From positions 12,249,348-12,313,347 of the forward strand of contig OZ026600.1 in NCBI GenBank assembly GCA_964020085.1: 64,000 nt of DNA, read 5' to 3'. The position numbers and the translations under genes were made by a program. Origin of the DNA: Micromussa lordhowensis (lineage: Eukaryota; Cnidaria; Anthozoa; Scleractinia; Lobophylliidae). The number at the start of each line of letters is the position of its first letter. Within the stretch, counting starts at the first letter, position 1. The notes beneath the pieces are model-generated. The model had not been told where the DNA came from. It was given only the letters and a program-made list of their open reading frames with translations, and did not search any database. Shown in pieces: positions 43,973-56,199 of this stretch.

Positions 43973-46900
43973 TTTGCAAAGTTGCGACGTGCGCCAAGCT
44001 CGGCTAACGAGGCAAGCAGCCGGCCGCACCCAGGCATCTACCGGGCTGGTTAGAATAGTGTGACATTTTGCGCAGCTCCCAAACTATGCATGTGGACTCG
44101 GACCAACCCCGGGAGTGCTTTGGTGCCATTAGTTTGCAAAGATGCGACGCGCGCCAAGCTCGGCTAATTAGCAATTGGGCTACTTAGCATAGTGTGAGAT
44201 TTTGCGCAGCTCCGGAACTTTGCATGTGGACTCGGACCGACCCCGGGAGTGCTTTGGTGCCATTAGTTTGGAAAGTTGCGACGCGCGCCAAGCTCGGATA
44301 ACGAGGCAGCCAGCCGGCCGCACCCGGGGATCTGCCGGGCTAGTTAGCATTGTGTGACATTTTGGGCAGCTCCAAAACTTTGCATGTGCACTTGGACCGA
44401 CCCCGGTAGTGCTTTCGTGACATTAGTTTGCAAAGTTGCGACGCGTGCCATGCTCGGCTAACGAGGCAGCCAGCCAACCGCACCCGGGGACCTGCCGGGC
44501 TGGTTAGCATAGTGTGACATTTTCGCAGCTCCAAAACTTTGCATGTGAACTCGGACCGAACCCGGTAGGGGTTTGGTGCCATTAGTTTGCAAAGTTGCGA
44601 CGCGCGCCAAGGTCAGCTAATTAGCAATTGGGCTGGTTAGCATAGTGTGACATTTTGGAGAGCTCTGAAACTTTGCTTGTGGACCCGGACCGACATCGGG
44701 AGTGCTTTGGTGCCATTAGTTTGCAAAGTTGCGACGCGCGCCAAGCTCGACTAACGAGGCAGCCAGCCGGCCACACCTGGGGATCTGCCGGCCTGGTTAG
44801 CACAGTGTGACATTTTGCGCAGCTCCGAAACTTTGCATATTGGACTCGGACCGACCCCGGGAGTGCTTTGGTGCCATTAGTTTGCAAAGTTGCAACGCGC
44901 GCCAAGCTCGGCTAACGAGGCAGCCAGCCGGCCGCACCCGGGGATCTGCCGGGCTGGTTAGCATAGTGTGACAGTTTGCGCAGCTTCGAAACTTTGCATG
45001 TGGACTCGGACCGACCCCGGGAGTGCTTTGGTGCCATAAGTTTGCGATACGCGCCAAGCTCGGCTAATTAGCAATCGGGCTGGTTAGCATAGTGTCACAA
45101 TTTGCGCAGCTCCGAAACTTTGCATGTGGCGGCTATCGAGGCAGCCAGCCGGCCGCACCCGGGGATCTGCCGGGCTGGTTAGCATAGTGTGACATTTTGC
45201 GCAGCTCCGAAACTTTGCATGTGGACTCGGACCGACCCCGGGAGTGCTTTGGTGCCATTAGTTTGCAAAGTTGCGACGCGCGCCAAGCTCGGCTAACGAG
45301 GCTGGCAGCCGGCTGCACCCGGGCATCTGCCGGGCTGGTTGGCACAGTGTGACATTTTTCGCTGCTCCGAAACTTTGCATGTGGACTCGGACCGACCCCG
45401 GGAGTGCTTTGGTGCCATTAGTTTGCAAAGTTGCGACGCGCGCCAAGCTCGGCTAATTAGCAATCGGGCTAGTTAGCATAGTGTGACATTTTGTGCAGCT
45501 CCAAAACTTTGCATGTGGCCCCGGACCGACCCCGGGAGTGCTTTGGTGCCATTAGTTTGCAAAGTTGCGACGTGCGCCAAGCTCGGCTAATTAGCAATCG
45601 GGCTGGTTAGCATAGTGTCACAATTTGCGCAGCTCCGAAACTTTGCATATGCACCCGGACCGACCCCGGGAGTGCTTTGGTGCCATTAGTTTGCAAAGTT
45701 GCGACGCGCGCCAAGCTCGGCTAACTAGCAATCCGACTGGTTAGCATAGTGTGACATTTTGCGCAGCTCCGAAACTTTGCATGTGGACCCGGATCGACCC
45801 CGGGAGTGCTTTGGTGCCATTAGTTTGCAAAGTTGCGACGCACGCCAAGCTCGGCTAACAAGGCAGCCAGCCGGCCGCACCCGGGCATCTGCTGGGCTAA
45901 TTGGCATAGTGTGACATTTTTCGCTGCTCCGAAACTTTGCATGTGGACTCGGACCAACCCCGGGAGTGCTTTGGTGCCATTAGTTTGCAAAGTTGCGACG
46001 CGCGCCAAGCTCGGCTAATTAGCAATCGGGCTAGTTAGCATAGTGTGACATTATGCGCAGCTCCGAAACTTTGCATGTGGACCCGGACCGAACCCAGGAG
46101 TGATTTGGTGCCATTAGTTTGCGAATTTGCGACGTGCACCAAGCTCGGCTAATTAGCAATCGGGCTGGTTAGCATAGTGTGACATTTTGCGCAGCTCCGA
46201 AACTTTGCATGTGGACCCGGACCGACCCCGGGAGTACTTTGGTGCCATTAGTTTGCAAAGTTGCGACGTGCGCCAAGCTCGGCTAACGAGGCAGCCAGCC
46301 GGCCGCACCCGGGATCGGCCGGGCTGGTTAGCATAGTGTGACCTTTTGCGCAGCTCCGAAACTTTGTATGTGGACTTGGACCGACCCCGGGAGTGCTTTG
46401 GTGCCATTAGTTTGCAAAATTGCGACGCGGGCCAAGCTCGGCTAATTAGCAATCGGGCTTCTTAGGATAGTGTGACATATTGCGCAGCTCCGAAACTTTG
46501 CATGTGGACCCGGACCGACCCCGGAAGTGCTTTGGTGCCATTAGTTTGCAAAGTTGCGACGCGCGCCAAGCTCGGCTAACGAGGCAGCCAGCCGGCCGCA
46601 CCCGGGCATCTGCCGGGCTGGTTAGCATAGTGTGACATTTTGCGCAGCTCCAAAACTTTGCATGTGGACGCGGACCGACCCCAGGAGTGCTTTGGTGCCA
46701 TTAGTTTGAAAAGTTGCAACGCGCGCCAAGCTCGGCTAATTCGCAATCGGGCTGGTTAGCATAGTGTGACATTTTGCGCCGCTCCGAAACTTTGCATGTG
46801 GACCCGGACCGACCCCGGGAGTGCTTTGGTGCCATTAGTTTGCAAAGTTGCGACGCGCGCCAAGCTCGGCTAACAAGGCAGCCAGCCGGCTGCACCCGGG

Positions 46901-47266
46901 CATCTGCCGGGCTGGTTGGCATAGTGTGACATTTTGCGCAGCTCCGAAACTTTGCATGTGGACCCGGACCGACCCCGGGAGTGCTTTGGTGCCATTAGTT
47001 TGCAAAGTTGCAACGCGCGCCAAGCTCGGCTAATTCGCAATCGGGCTGGTTAGCATAGTGTGATATTTTGCGCAGCTCCGAAACTTTGCATGTGGACTCG
47101 GACCGACCCCGGGAGTGCTTTGGTGCCATTAGTTTGCAAAGTTGCGACACGCGCCAAGCTCGGCTTATTAGCAATCGGGCTGGTTAGCATGGTGTGACAT
47201 TTTGCGCAGCTCCGAAACTTTGCATGTGAACCCGGACCGACCCCAGGATTGCTTTGGTGGCATTAG
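43973..47266 (+). repeat. 3294-bp HOR, copy 1
   Basis: Unit of 22 intervals equivalent to 23 ancestral monomers (12 S and 11 L). One interval is a truncated S-L composite. Deletions of 8 bp and about 65 bp, two 159-bp L and one 161-bp L account exactly for 3294 bp. The match to copy 2 is nearly perfect. The few differences include GCCAGCCAACCGC here against GCCAGCCGGCCGC in copy 2. Confidence 0.9.
45041..45261 (+). repeat. Truncated S-L composite monomer, 221 bp
   Basis: The interval begins TTTGCGATACGCGCC, an 8-bp loss from TTTGCAAAGTTGCGATACG. It runs as a CACAATTTG S to CATGTGG at 45129 and then jumps to CGGCTATCGAGGCAGCC of an L monomer. About 65 bp are missing, from the S tail through the L head. 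The two sides share no obvious homology at the joint, unlike every other junction in the window. An identical composite is at 48335-48555 in HOR copy 2. Confidence 0.88.
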
Positions 47267-50200
47267 TTTGCAAAGTTGCGACGTGCGCCAAGCTCGGCTA
47301 ACGAGGCAAGCAGCCGGCCGCACCCAGGCATCTACCGGGCTGGTTAGAATAGTGTGACATTTTGCGCAGCTCCCAAACTATGCATGTGGACTCGGACCAA
47401 CCCCGGGAGTGCTTTGGTGCCATTAGTTTGCAAAGATGCGACGCGCGCCAAGGTCGGCTAATTAGCAATTGGGCTACTTAGCATAGTGTGAGATTTTGCG
47501 CAGCTCCGGAACTTTGCATGTGGACTCGGACCGACCCCGGGAGTGCTTTGGTGCCATTAGTTTGGAAAGTTGCGACGCGCGCCAAGCTCGGATAACGAGG
47601 CAGCCAGCCGGCCGCACCCGGGGATCTGCCGGGCTAGTTAGCATTGTGTGACATTTTGCGCAGCTCCAAAACTTTGCATGTGCACTTGGACCGACCCCGG
47701 TAGTGCTTTCGTGACATTAGTTTGCAAAGTTGCGACGCGTGCCATGCTCGGCTAACGAGGCAGCCAGCCGGCCGCACCCGGGGACCTGCCGGGCTGGTTA
47801 GCATAGTGTGACATTTTCGCAGCTCCAAAACTTTGCATGTGAACTCGGACCGAACCCGGTAGGGGTTTGGTGCCATTAGTTTGCAAAGTTGCGACGCGCG
47901 CCAAGGTCAGCTAATTAGCAATTGGGCTGGTTAGCATAGTGTGACATTTTGGAGAGCTCTGAAACTTTGCTTGTGGACCCGGACCGACATCGGGAGTGCT
48001 TTGGTGCCATTAGTTTGCAAAGTTGCGACGCGCGCCAAGCTCGACTAACGAGGCAGCCAGCCGGCCACACCTGGGGATCTGCCGGCCTGGTTAGCACAGT
48101 GTGACATTTTGCGCAGCTCCGAAACTTTGCATATTGGACTCGGACCGACCCCGGGAGTGCTTTGGTGCCATTAGTTTGCAAAGTTGCAACGCGCGCCAAG
48201 CTCGGCTAACGAGGCAGCCAGCCGGCCGCACCCGGGGATCTGCCGGGCTGGTTAGCATAGTGTGACAGTTTGCGCAGCTTCGAAACTTTGCATGTGGACT
48301 CGGACCGACCCCGGGAGTGCTTTGGTGCCATAAGTTTGCGATACGCGCCAAGCTCGGCTAATTAGCAATCGGGCTGGTTAGCATAGTGTCACAATTTGCG
48401 CAGCTCCGAAACTTTGCATGTGGCGGCTATCGAGGCAGCCAGCCGGCCGCACCCGGGGATCTGCCGGGCTGGTTAGCATAGTGTGACATTTTGCGCAGCT
48501 CCGAAACTTTGCATGTGGACTCGGACCGACCCCGGGAGTGCTTTGGTGCCATTAGTTTGCAAAGTTGCGACGCGCGCCAAGCTCGGCTAACGAGGCTGGC
48601 AGCCGGCTGCACCCGGGCATCTGCCGGGCTGGTTGGCACAGTGTGACATTTTTCGCTGCTCCGAAACTTTGCATGTGGACTCGGACCGACCCCGGGAGTG
48701 CTTTGGTGCCATTAGTTTGCAAAGTTGCGACGCGCGCCAAGCTCGGCTAATTAGCAATCGGGCTAGTTAGCATAGTGTGACATTTTGTGCAGCTCCAAAA
48801 CTTTGCATGTGGCCCCGGACCGACCCCGGGAGTGCTTTGGTGCCATTAGTTTGCAAAGTTGCGACGTGCGCCAAGCTCGGCTAATTAGCAATCGGGCTGG
48901 TTAGCATAGTGTCACAATTTGCGCAGCTCCGAAACTTTGCATATGCACCCGGACCGACCCCGGGAGTGCTTTGGTGCCATTAGTTTGCAAAGTTGCGACG
49001 CGCGCCAAGCTCGGCTAACTAGCAATCCGACTGGTTAGCATAGTGTGACATTTTGCGCAGCTCCGAAACTTTGCATGTGGACCCGGATCGACCCCGGGAG
49101 TGCTTTGGTGCCATTAGTTTGCAAAGTTGCGACGCACGCCAAGCTCGGCTAACAAGGCAGCCAGCCGGCCGCACCCGGGCATCTGCTGGGCTAATTGGCA
49201 TAGTGTGACATTTTTCGCTGCTCCGAAACTTTGCATGTGGACTCGGACCAACCCCGGGAGTGCTTTGGTGCCATTAGTTTGCAAAGTTGCGACGCGCGCC
49301 AAGCTCGGCTAATTAGCAATCGGGCTAGTTAGCATAGTGTGACATTATGCGCAGCTCCGAAACTTTGCATGTGGACCCGGACCGAACCCAGGAGTGATTT
49401 GGTGCCATTAGTTTGCGAATTTGCGACGTGCACCAAGCTCGGCTAATTAGCAATCGGGCTGGTTAGCATAGTGTGACATTTTGCGCAGCTCCGAAACTTT
49501 GCATGTGGACCCGGACCGACCCCGGGAGTACTTTGGTGCCATTAGTTTGCAAAGTTGCGACGTGCGCCAAGCTCGGCTAACGAGGCAGCCAGCCGGCCGC
49601 ACCCGGGATCGGCCGGGCTGGTTAGCATAGTGTGACCTTTTGCGCAGCTCCGAAACTTTGTATGTGGACTTGGACCGACCCCGGGAGTGCTTTGGTGCCA
49701 TTAGTTTGCAAAATTGCGACGCGGGCCAAGCTCGGCTAATTAGCAATCGGGCTTCTTAGGATAGTGTGACATATTGCGCAGCTCCGAAACTTTGCATGTG
49801 GACCCGGACCGACCCCGGAAGTGCTTTGGTGCCATTAGTTTGCAAAGTTGCGACGCGCGCCAAGCTCGGCTAACGAGGCAGCCAGCCGGCCGCACCCGGG
49901 CATCTGCCGGGCTGGTTAGCATAGTGTGACATTTTGCGCAGCTCCAAAACTTTGCATGTGGACGCGGACCGACCCCAGGAGTGCTTTGGTGCCATTAGTT
50001 TGAAAAGTTGCAACGCGCGCCAAGCTCGGCTAATTCGCAATCGGGCTGGTTAGCATAGTGTGACATTTTGCGCCGCTCCGAAACTTTGCATGTGGACCCG
50101 GACCGACCCCGGGAGTGCTTTGGTGCCATTAGTTTGCAAAGTTGCGACGCGCGCCAAGCTCGGCTAACAAGGCAGCCAGCCGGCTGCACCCGGGCATCTG

Positions 50201-50560
50201 CCGGGCTGGTTGGCATAGTGTGACATTTTGCGCAGCTCCGAAACTTTGCATGTGGACCCGGACCGACCCCGGGAGTGCTTTGGTGCCATTAGTTTGCAAA
50301 GTTGCAACGCGCGCCAAGCTCGGCTAATTCGCAATCGGGCTGGTTAGCATAGTGTGATATTTTGCGCAGCTCCGAAACTTTGCATGTGGACTCGGACCGA
50401 CCCCGGGAGTGCTTTGGTGCCATTAGTTTGCAAAGTTGCGACACGCGCCAAGCTCGGCTTATTAGCAATCGGGCTGGTTAGCATGGTGTGACATTTTGCG
50501 CAGCTCCGAAACTTTGCATGTGAACCCGGACCGACCCCAGGATTGCTTTGGTGGCATTAG
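47267..50560 (+). repeat. 3294-bp HOR, copy 2
   Basis: Tandem copy of 43973-47266 with the same monomer order, including the truncated composite at 48335-48555, the 159-bp L with CACCCGGGATCGG near 49546, and the CTTCTTAGG S. Very few differences from copy 1 are visible, for example GCCAAGGTCGGC at about 47449 against GCCAAGCTCGGC in copy 1. Confidence 0.9.
48335..48555 (+). repeat. Truncated S-L composite monomer, second copy
   Basis: Same 8-bp and about 65-bp deletions as at 45041-45261, exactly 3294 bp downstream. Copy 3 of the HOR ends before this position, so the composite appears twice in the window. Confidence 0.88.
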
Positions 50561-51628
50561 TTTGCAAAGTTGCGACGTGCGCCAAGCTCGGCTAACGAGG
50601 CAAGCAGCCGGCCGCACCCAGGCATCTACCGGGCTGGTTAGAATAGTGTGACATTTTGCGCAGCTCCCAAACTATGCATGTGGACTCGGACCAACCCCGG
50701 GAGTGCTTTGGTGCCATTAGTTTGCAAAGATGCGACGCGCGCCAAGGTCGGCTAATTAGCAATTGGGCTACTTAGCATAGTGTGAGATTTTGCGCAGCTC
50801 CGGAACTTTGCATGTGGACTCGGACCGACCCCGGGAGTGCTTTGGTGCCATTAGTTTGGAAAGTTGCGACGCGCGCCAAGCTCGGATAACGAGGCAGCCA
50901 GCCGGCCGCACCCGGGGATCTGCCGGGCTAGTTAGCATTGTGTGACATTTTGCGCAGCTCCAAAACTTTGCATGTGCACTTGGACCGACCCCGGTAGTGC
51001 TTTCGTGACATTAGTTTGCAAAGTTGCGACGCGTGCCATGCTCGGCTAACGAGGCAGCCAGCCGGCCGCACCCGGGGACCTGCCGGGCTGGTTAGCATAG
51101 TGTGACATTTTCGCAGCTCCAAAACTTTGCATGTGAACTCGGACCGAACCCGGTAGGGGTTTGGTGCCATTAGTTTGCAAAGTTGCGACGCGCGCCAAGG
51201 TCAGCTAATTAGCAATTGGGCTGGTTAGCATAGTGTGACATTTTGGAGAGCTCCGAAACTTTGCTTGTGGACCCGGACCGACATCGGGAGTGCTTAGGTG
51301 CCATTAGTTTGCAAAGTTGCGACGCGCGCCAAGCTCGACTAACGAGGCAGCCAGCCGGCCACACCTGGGGATCTGCCGGCCTGGTTAGCACAGTGTGACA
51401 TTTTGCGCAGCTCCGAAACTTTGCATATTGGACTCGGACCGACCCCGGGAGTGCTTTGGTGCCATTAGTTTGCAAAGTTGCAACGCGCGCCAAGCTCGGC
51501 TAACGAGGCAGCCAGCCGGCCGCACCCGGGGATCTGCCGGGCTGGTTAGCATAGTGTGACAGTTTGCGCAGCTTCGAAACTTTGCATGTCGACTCGGACC
51601 GACCCCGGGAGTGCTTTGGTGCCATTAG
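50561..51628 (+). repeat. 3294-bp HOR, copy 3 (partial)
   Basis: The first seven monomers follow copies 1 and 2. In the last L the tail reads CATGTCGACTCGG, as in the L before 42235, and the next monomer is the GGGAATCTGCC L with GCAGTTCC. The array has therefore switched to the order of the 42-kb region. Confidence 0.82.
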
Positions 51629-54114
51629 TTTGCAAAGTTGCGATGCGCGCCAAGCTCGGCTAACGAGGCAGCTAGCCGGCCGCACCCGGGAATCTGCCGG
51701 GCTGCTTAGCATAGTGTGACATTTTGCGCAGTTCCGAAACTTTGCATGTGGACTCGGACCAACCCCTGGAGTGCTTTGGTGCCATTAGTTTGAAATGTTG
51801 CGACACGAGCCAAGCTCGGCTATCTAGCAATCCGACTGGTTAGCATAGTGTGACATTTTGCGCAGCTCCGAAACTTTGCATGTGGACCCGGACCAACCCC
51901 GGGAGTGCTTTGGTGCCATTAGTTTGCAAAGTTGCGACGCGCGCCAAGCTCGGCTAACGAGGCAGCCAGCCGGCCGCACCCGGGCATCTGCCGGGCTGGT
52001 TAGCATAGTGTGACATTTTGCGCAGCTCCAAAACTTTGCATGTGGACTCGGACCGACCCCAGGAGTGCTTTGGTGCCATTAGTTTGAAAAGTTGCAACGC
52101 GCGCCAAGCTCGGCTAATTCGCAATCGGGCTGGTTAGCATAGTGTGACATTTTGCGCCGCTCCGAAACTTTGCATGTGGACCCGGACCGACCCCGGGAGT
52201 GCTTTGGTGCCATTAGTTTGCAAAGTTGCGACGTGCGCCAACCTCGGCTAACGAGGCAGCCAGCCGGCCGCACCCGGGGATCTGCCGGGCTGGTTAGCAT
52301 AGTGTGACATTTTCGCAGCTCCGAAACTTTGCATGTGGACTCGGACCGACCCCGGGAGTGCTTTGGTGCCATTAGTTTGCAAAGTTGCGACGCGCGCCAA
52401 GCTCGGCTAATTAGCAATCGGGCTGGTTAGCATAGTGTGCCATTTTGCGCAGCTCCGAAACTTTGCATGTGGGCTCGGACCGACCCCGGGAGTGCTTTGG
52501 TGCCATTAGTTTGCAAAGTTGAGCCGCGCGCCAAGCTCGGCTTATTAGCAATCAGGCTGGTTAGCATAGTGTGACATTTTGCGCAGCTCCGAAACTTTGC
52601 ATGTGGACTCGGACCGACCCCGGGAGTGCTTTGGTGCCATTAGTTTGCAAAGTTGCGAAGCGCGCCAAGCTCGGCTAACGACGCTGGCAGCCGGCTGCAC
52701 CCGGGCATCTGCCGGGCTGGTTGGCACAGTGTGACATTTTTCGCTGCTCCGAAACCTTGCATGTGGACTCGGACCGACCCCGGGAGTGCTTTGGTGCCAT
52801 TAGTTTGCAAAGTTGCGACGCGCGCCAAGCTCGGCTAATTAGCAATCGGGCTAGTTAGCATAGTGTGACATTTTGTGCAGCTCCAAAACTTTGCATGTGG
52901 CCCCGGACCGACCCCGGGAGTGCTTTGGTGCCATTAGTTTGCAAAGTTGTGACGTGCGCCAAGCTCGGCTAATTAGCAATCGGGCTGGTTAGCATAGTGT
53001 CACAATTTGCGCAGCTCCGAAACTTTGCATATGCACCCGGACCGACCCCGGGAGTGCTTTGGTGCCATTAGTTTGCAAAGTTGCGACGCACGCCAAGCTC
53101 GGCTAACAAGGCAGCCAGCCGGCCGCACCCGGGCATCTGCTGGGCTAATTGGCATAGTGTGACATTTTTCGCTGCTCCGAAACTTTGCATGTGGACTCGG
53201 ACCAACCCCGGGAGTGCTTTGGTGCCATTAGTTTGCAAAGTTGCGACGCGCGCCAAGCTCGGCTAATTAGCAATCGGGCTAGTTAGCATAGTGTGACATT
53301 TTGCGCAGCTCCGAAACTTTGCATGTGGACCCGGACCGACCCCGGGAGTGCTTTGGTGCCATTAGTTTGCAAAGTTGCGATGCGCGCCAAGCTCGGCTAA
53401 CGAGGCAGCCAGCCGGCCGCACCCGGGGATCTGCCGGGCTGGTTAGCATAGTGTGACATTTTGCGCAGTTCCGAAACTTTGCATGTGGACTCGGACCAAC
53501 CCCTGGAGTGCTTTGGTGCCATTAGTTTGAAAAGTTGCGACGCGCGCCAAGCTCGCCTAATTCGCAATCGGGCTGGTTAGCATAGTGTGACATATTGCGC
53601 ATTTCCGAAACTTTGCATGTGGACCTGGACCGACCCCAGGAGTGCTTTGGTGCCATTACTTTGCAAAGTTGCGATGCGCGCAAAGCTCGACTAACGAGGC
53701 AGCCAGCCGGCCACACCTGGGGATCTGCCGGCCTGGTTAGCACAGTGTGACATTTTGCGCAGCTCCGAAACTTTGCATATTGGACTCGGACCGACCCCGG
53801 GAGTGCTTTGGTGCCATTAGTTTGCAAAGTTGCAACGCGCGCTAAGCTCGGCTAACGAGGCAGCCAGCCGGCCGCACCCGGGGATCTGCCGGGCTGGTTA
53901 GCATAGTGTGACAGTTTGCGCAGCTTCGAAACTTTGCATGTGGACTCGGACCGACCCCGGGAGTGCTTTGGTGCCATTAGTTTGCAAAGTTGCGATGCGC
54001 GCCAAGCTCGGCTAATTAGCAATCGGGCTGGTTAGCATAGTGTCACAATTTGCGCAGCTCCGAAACTTTGCATGTGGACCCGGACCGACCCCGGGAGTGC
54101 TTTGGTGCCATTAG

Positions 54115-54274
54115 TTTGCAAAGTTGCGACGCGCGCCAAGCTCGGCTAACGAGGCAGCCAGCCGGCCGCACCCGGGCATCTGCCGGGCTGGTTAGCATAG
54201 TGTGACATTTTGCGCAGCTCCAAAACTTTGCATGTGGACTCGGACCGACCCCAGGAGTGCTTTGGTGCCATTAG
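54115..54274 (+). repeat. Representative long (L) monomer, 160 bp
   Basis: A near-consensus L monomer. It matches S on both sides of the variable block but carries 35 bp there, starting CGAGGCAGCCAGCCGG and ending ATCTGCC, instead of 9 bp. This accounts exactly for the 26-bp length difference. The block is GC-rich and includes GCCGGC and CGGCCG palindromes plus a small potential hairpin, CCCGG and CCGGG separated by 7 nt. Main L subtypes start the block with CGAGG, CAAGG, TGAGG or CTAGC. One subtype combines CAAGG with CTAATTGGCAT and TTTTTCGCTGCTC, another combines ACTAACGAGG with CACACCTGG and GCATATTGG. Non-coding satellite unit. Confidence 0.95.
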
Positions 54275-56199
54275 TTTGAAAAGTTGCAACGCGCGCCAAG
54301 CTCGGCTAATTCGCAATCGGGCTGGTTAGCATAGTGTGACATTTTGCGCCGCTCCGAAACTTTGCATGTGGACCCGGACCGACCCCGGGAGTGCTTTGGT
54401 GCCATTAGTTTGCAAAGTTGCGACGCGCGCCAAGCTCGGCTAACAAGGCAGCCAGCCGGCTGCACCCGGGCATCTGCCGGGCTGGTTGGCATAGTGTGAC
54501 ATTTTGCGCAGCTCCGAAACTTTGCATGTGGACCCGGACCGACCCCGGGAGTGCTTTGGTGCCATTAGTTTGCAAAGTTGCAACGCGCGCCAAGCTCGGC
54601 TAATTCGCAATCGGGCTGGTTAGCATAGTGTGATATTTTGCGCAGCTCCGAAACTTTGCATGTGGACTCGGACCGACCCCGGGAGTGCTTTGGTGCCATT
54701 AGTTTGCAAAGTTGCGACACGCGCCAAGCTCGGCTTATTAGCAATCGGGCTGGTTAGCATAGTGTGACATTTTGCGCAGCTCCGAAACTTTGCATGTGAA
54801 CCCGGACCGACCCCAGGATTGCTTTGGTGGCATTAGTTTGCAAAGTTGCGACGTGCGCCAAGCTCGGCTAACGAGGCAAGCAGCCGGCCGCACCCAGGCA
54901 TCTACCGGGCTGGTTAGAATAGTGTGACATTTTGCGCAGCTCCCAAACTATGCATGTGGACTCGGACCAACCCCGGGAGTGCTTTGGTGCCATTAGTTTG
55001 CAAAGATGCGACGCGCGCCAAGCTCGGCTAATTAGCAATTGGGCTACTTAGCATAGTGTGAGATTTTGCGCAGCTCCGGAACTTTGCATGTGGACTCGGA
55101 CCGACCCCGGGAGTGCTTTGGTGCCATTAGTTTGGAAAGTTGCGACGCGCGCCAAGCTCGGATAACGAGGCAGCCAGCCGGCCGCACCCGGGGATCTGCC
55201 GGGCTAGTTAGCATTGTGTGACATTTTGCGCAGCTCCAAAACTTCGCATGTGCACTTGGACCGACCCCGGTAGTGCTTTCGTGACATTAGTTTGCAAAGT
55301 TGCGACGCGCGCCAAGCTGGGCTAACGAGGCAGCCAGCTGGCCGCACCCGGGGACCTGCCGGGCTGGTTAGCATAGTGTGACATTTTCGCAGCTCCGAAA
55401 CTTTGCATGTGAACTCGGACCGAACCCGGGAGGGGTTTGGTGCCATTAGTTTGCAAAGTTGCGACGAGCGCCAAGGTCAGCTAATTAGCAATTGGGCTGG
55501 TTAGCATAGTGTGACATTTTGGAGAGCTCCGAAACTTTGCTTGTGGACCCCGACCGACATCGGGAGTGCTTTGGTGCCATTAGTTTGCAAAGTTGCGACG
55601 CGCGCCAAGCTCGACTAACGAGGCAGCCAGCCGGCCACACCTGGGGATCTGCCGGCCTGGTTAGCACAGTGTGACATTTTGCGCAGTTCCGAAACTTTGC
55701 ATATTGGACTCGGACCGACCCCGGGAGTGCTTTGGTGCCATTAGTTTGCAAAGTTGCAACGCGCGCCAAGCTCGGCTAACGAGGCAGCCAGCCGGACGCA
55801 CCCGCGGATCTGCCGGGCTGGTTAGCATAGTGTGACAGTTTGCGCAGCTTCGAAACTTTGCATGTGGACTCGGACCGACCCCTGGAGTGCTTTGGTGCCA
55901 TTAGTTTGCAAAGTTGCGATGCGCGCCAAGCTCGGCTAATTAGCAATCGGGCTGGTTAGCATAGTGTCACAATTTGCGCAGCTCCGAAACTTTGCATGTG
56001 GACCCGGACCGACCCCGGGAGTGCTTTGGTGCCATTAGTTTGCAAAGTTGCGACGCGCGCCAAGCTCGACTAACGAGGCAGCCAGCCGGCCACACCTGGG
56101 GATCTGCCGGCCTGGTTAGCACAGTGTGACATTTTGCGCAGTTCCGAAACTTTGCATATTGGACTCGGACCGACCCCGGGAGTGCTTTGGTGCCATGAG

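Noticed and set aside
52079..52417. 112-codon minus-strand open frame, also at 60472-60810
   Set aside because: Same satellite read-through. It is open here because a 159-bp L with a CGAGG block follows an S with TTCGCAATC instead of TTAGCAATC, which removes a stop.
54115..54274. L monomer as an insertion of a mobile element into S
   Set aside because: The 26-bp difference is a block replacement (9 bp for 35 bp) with no target-site duplication or terminal inverted repeats.
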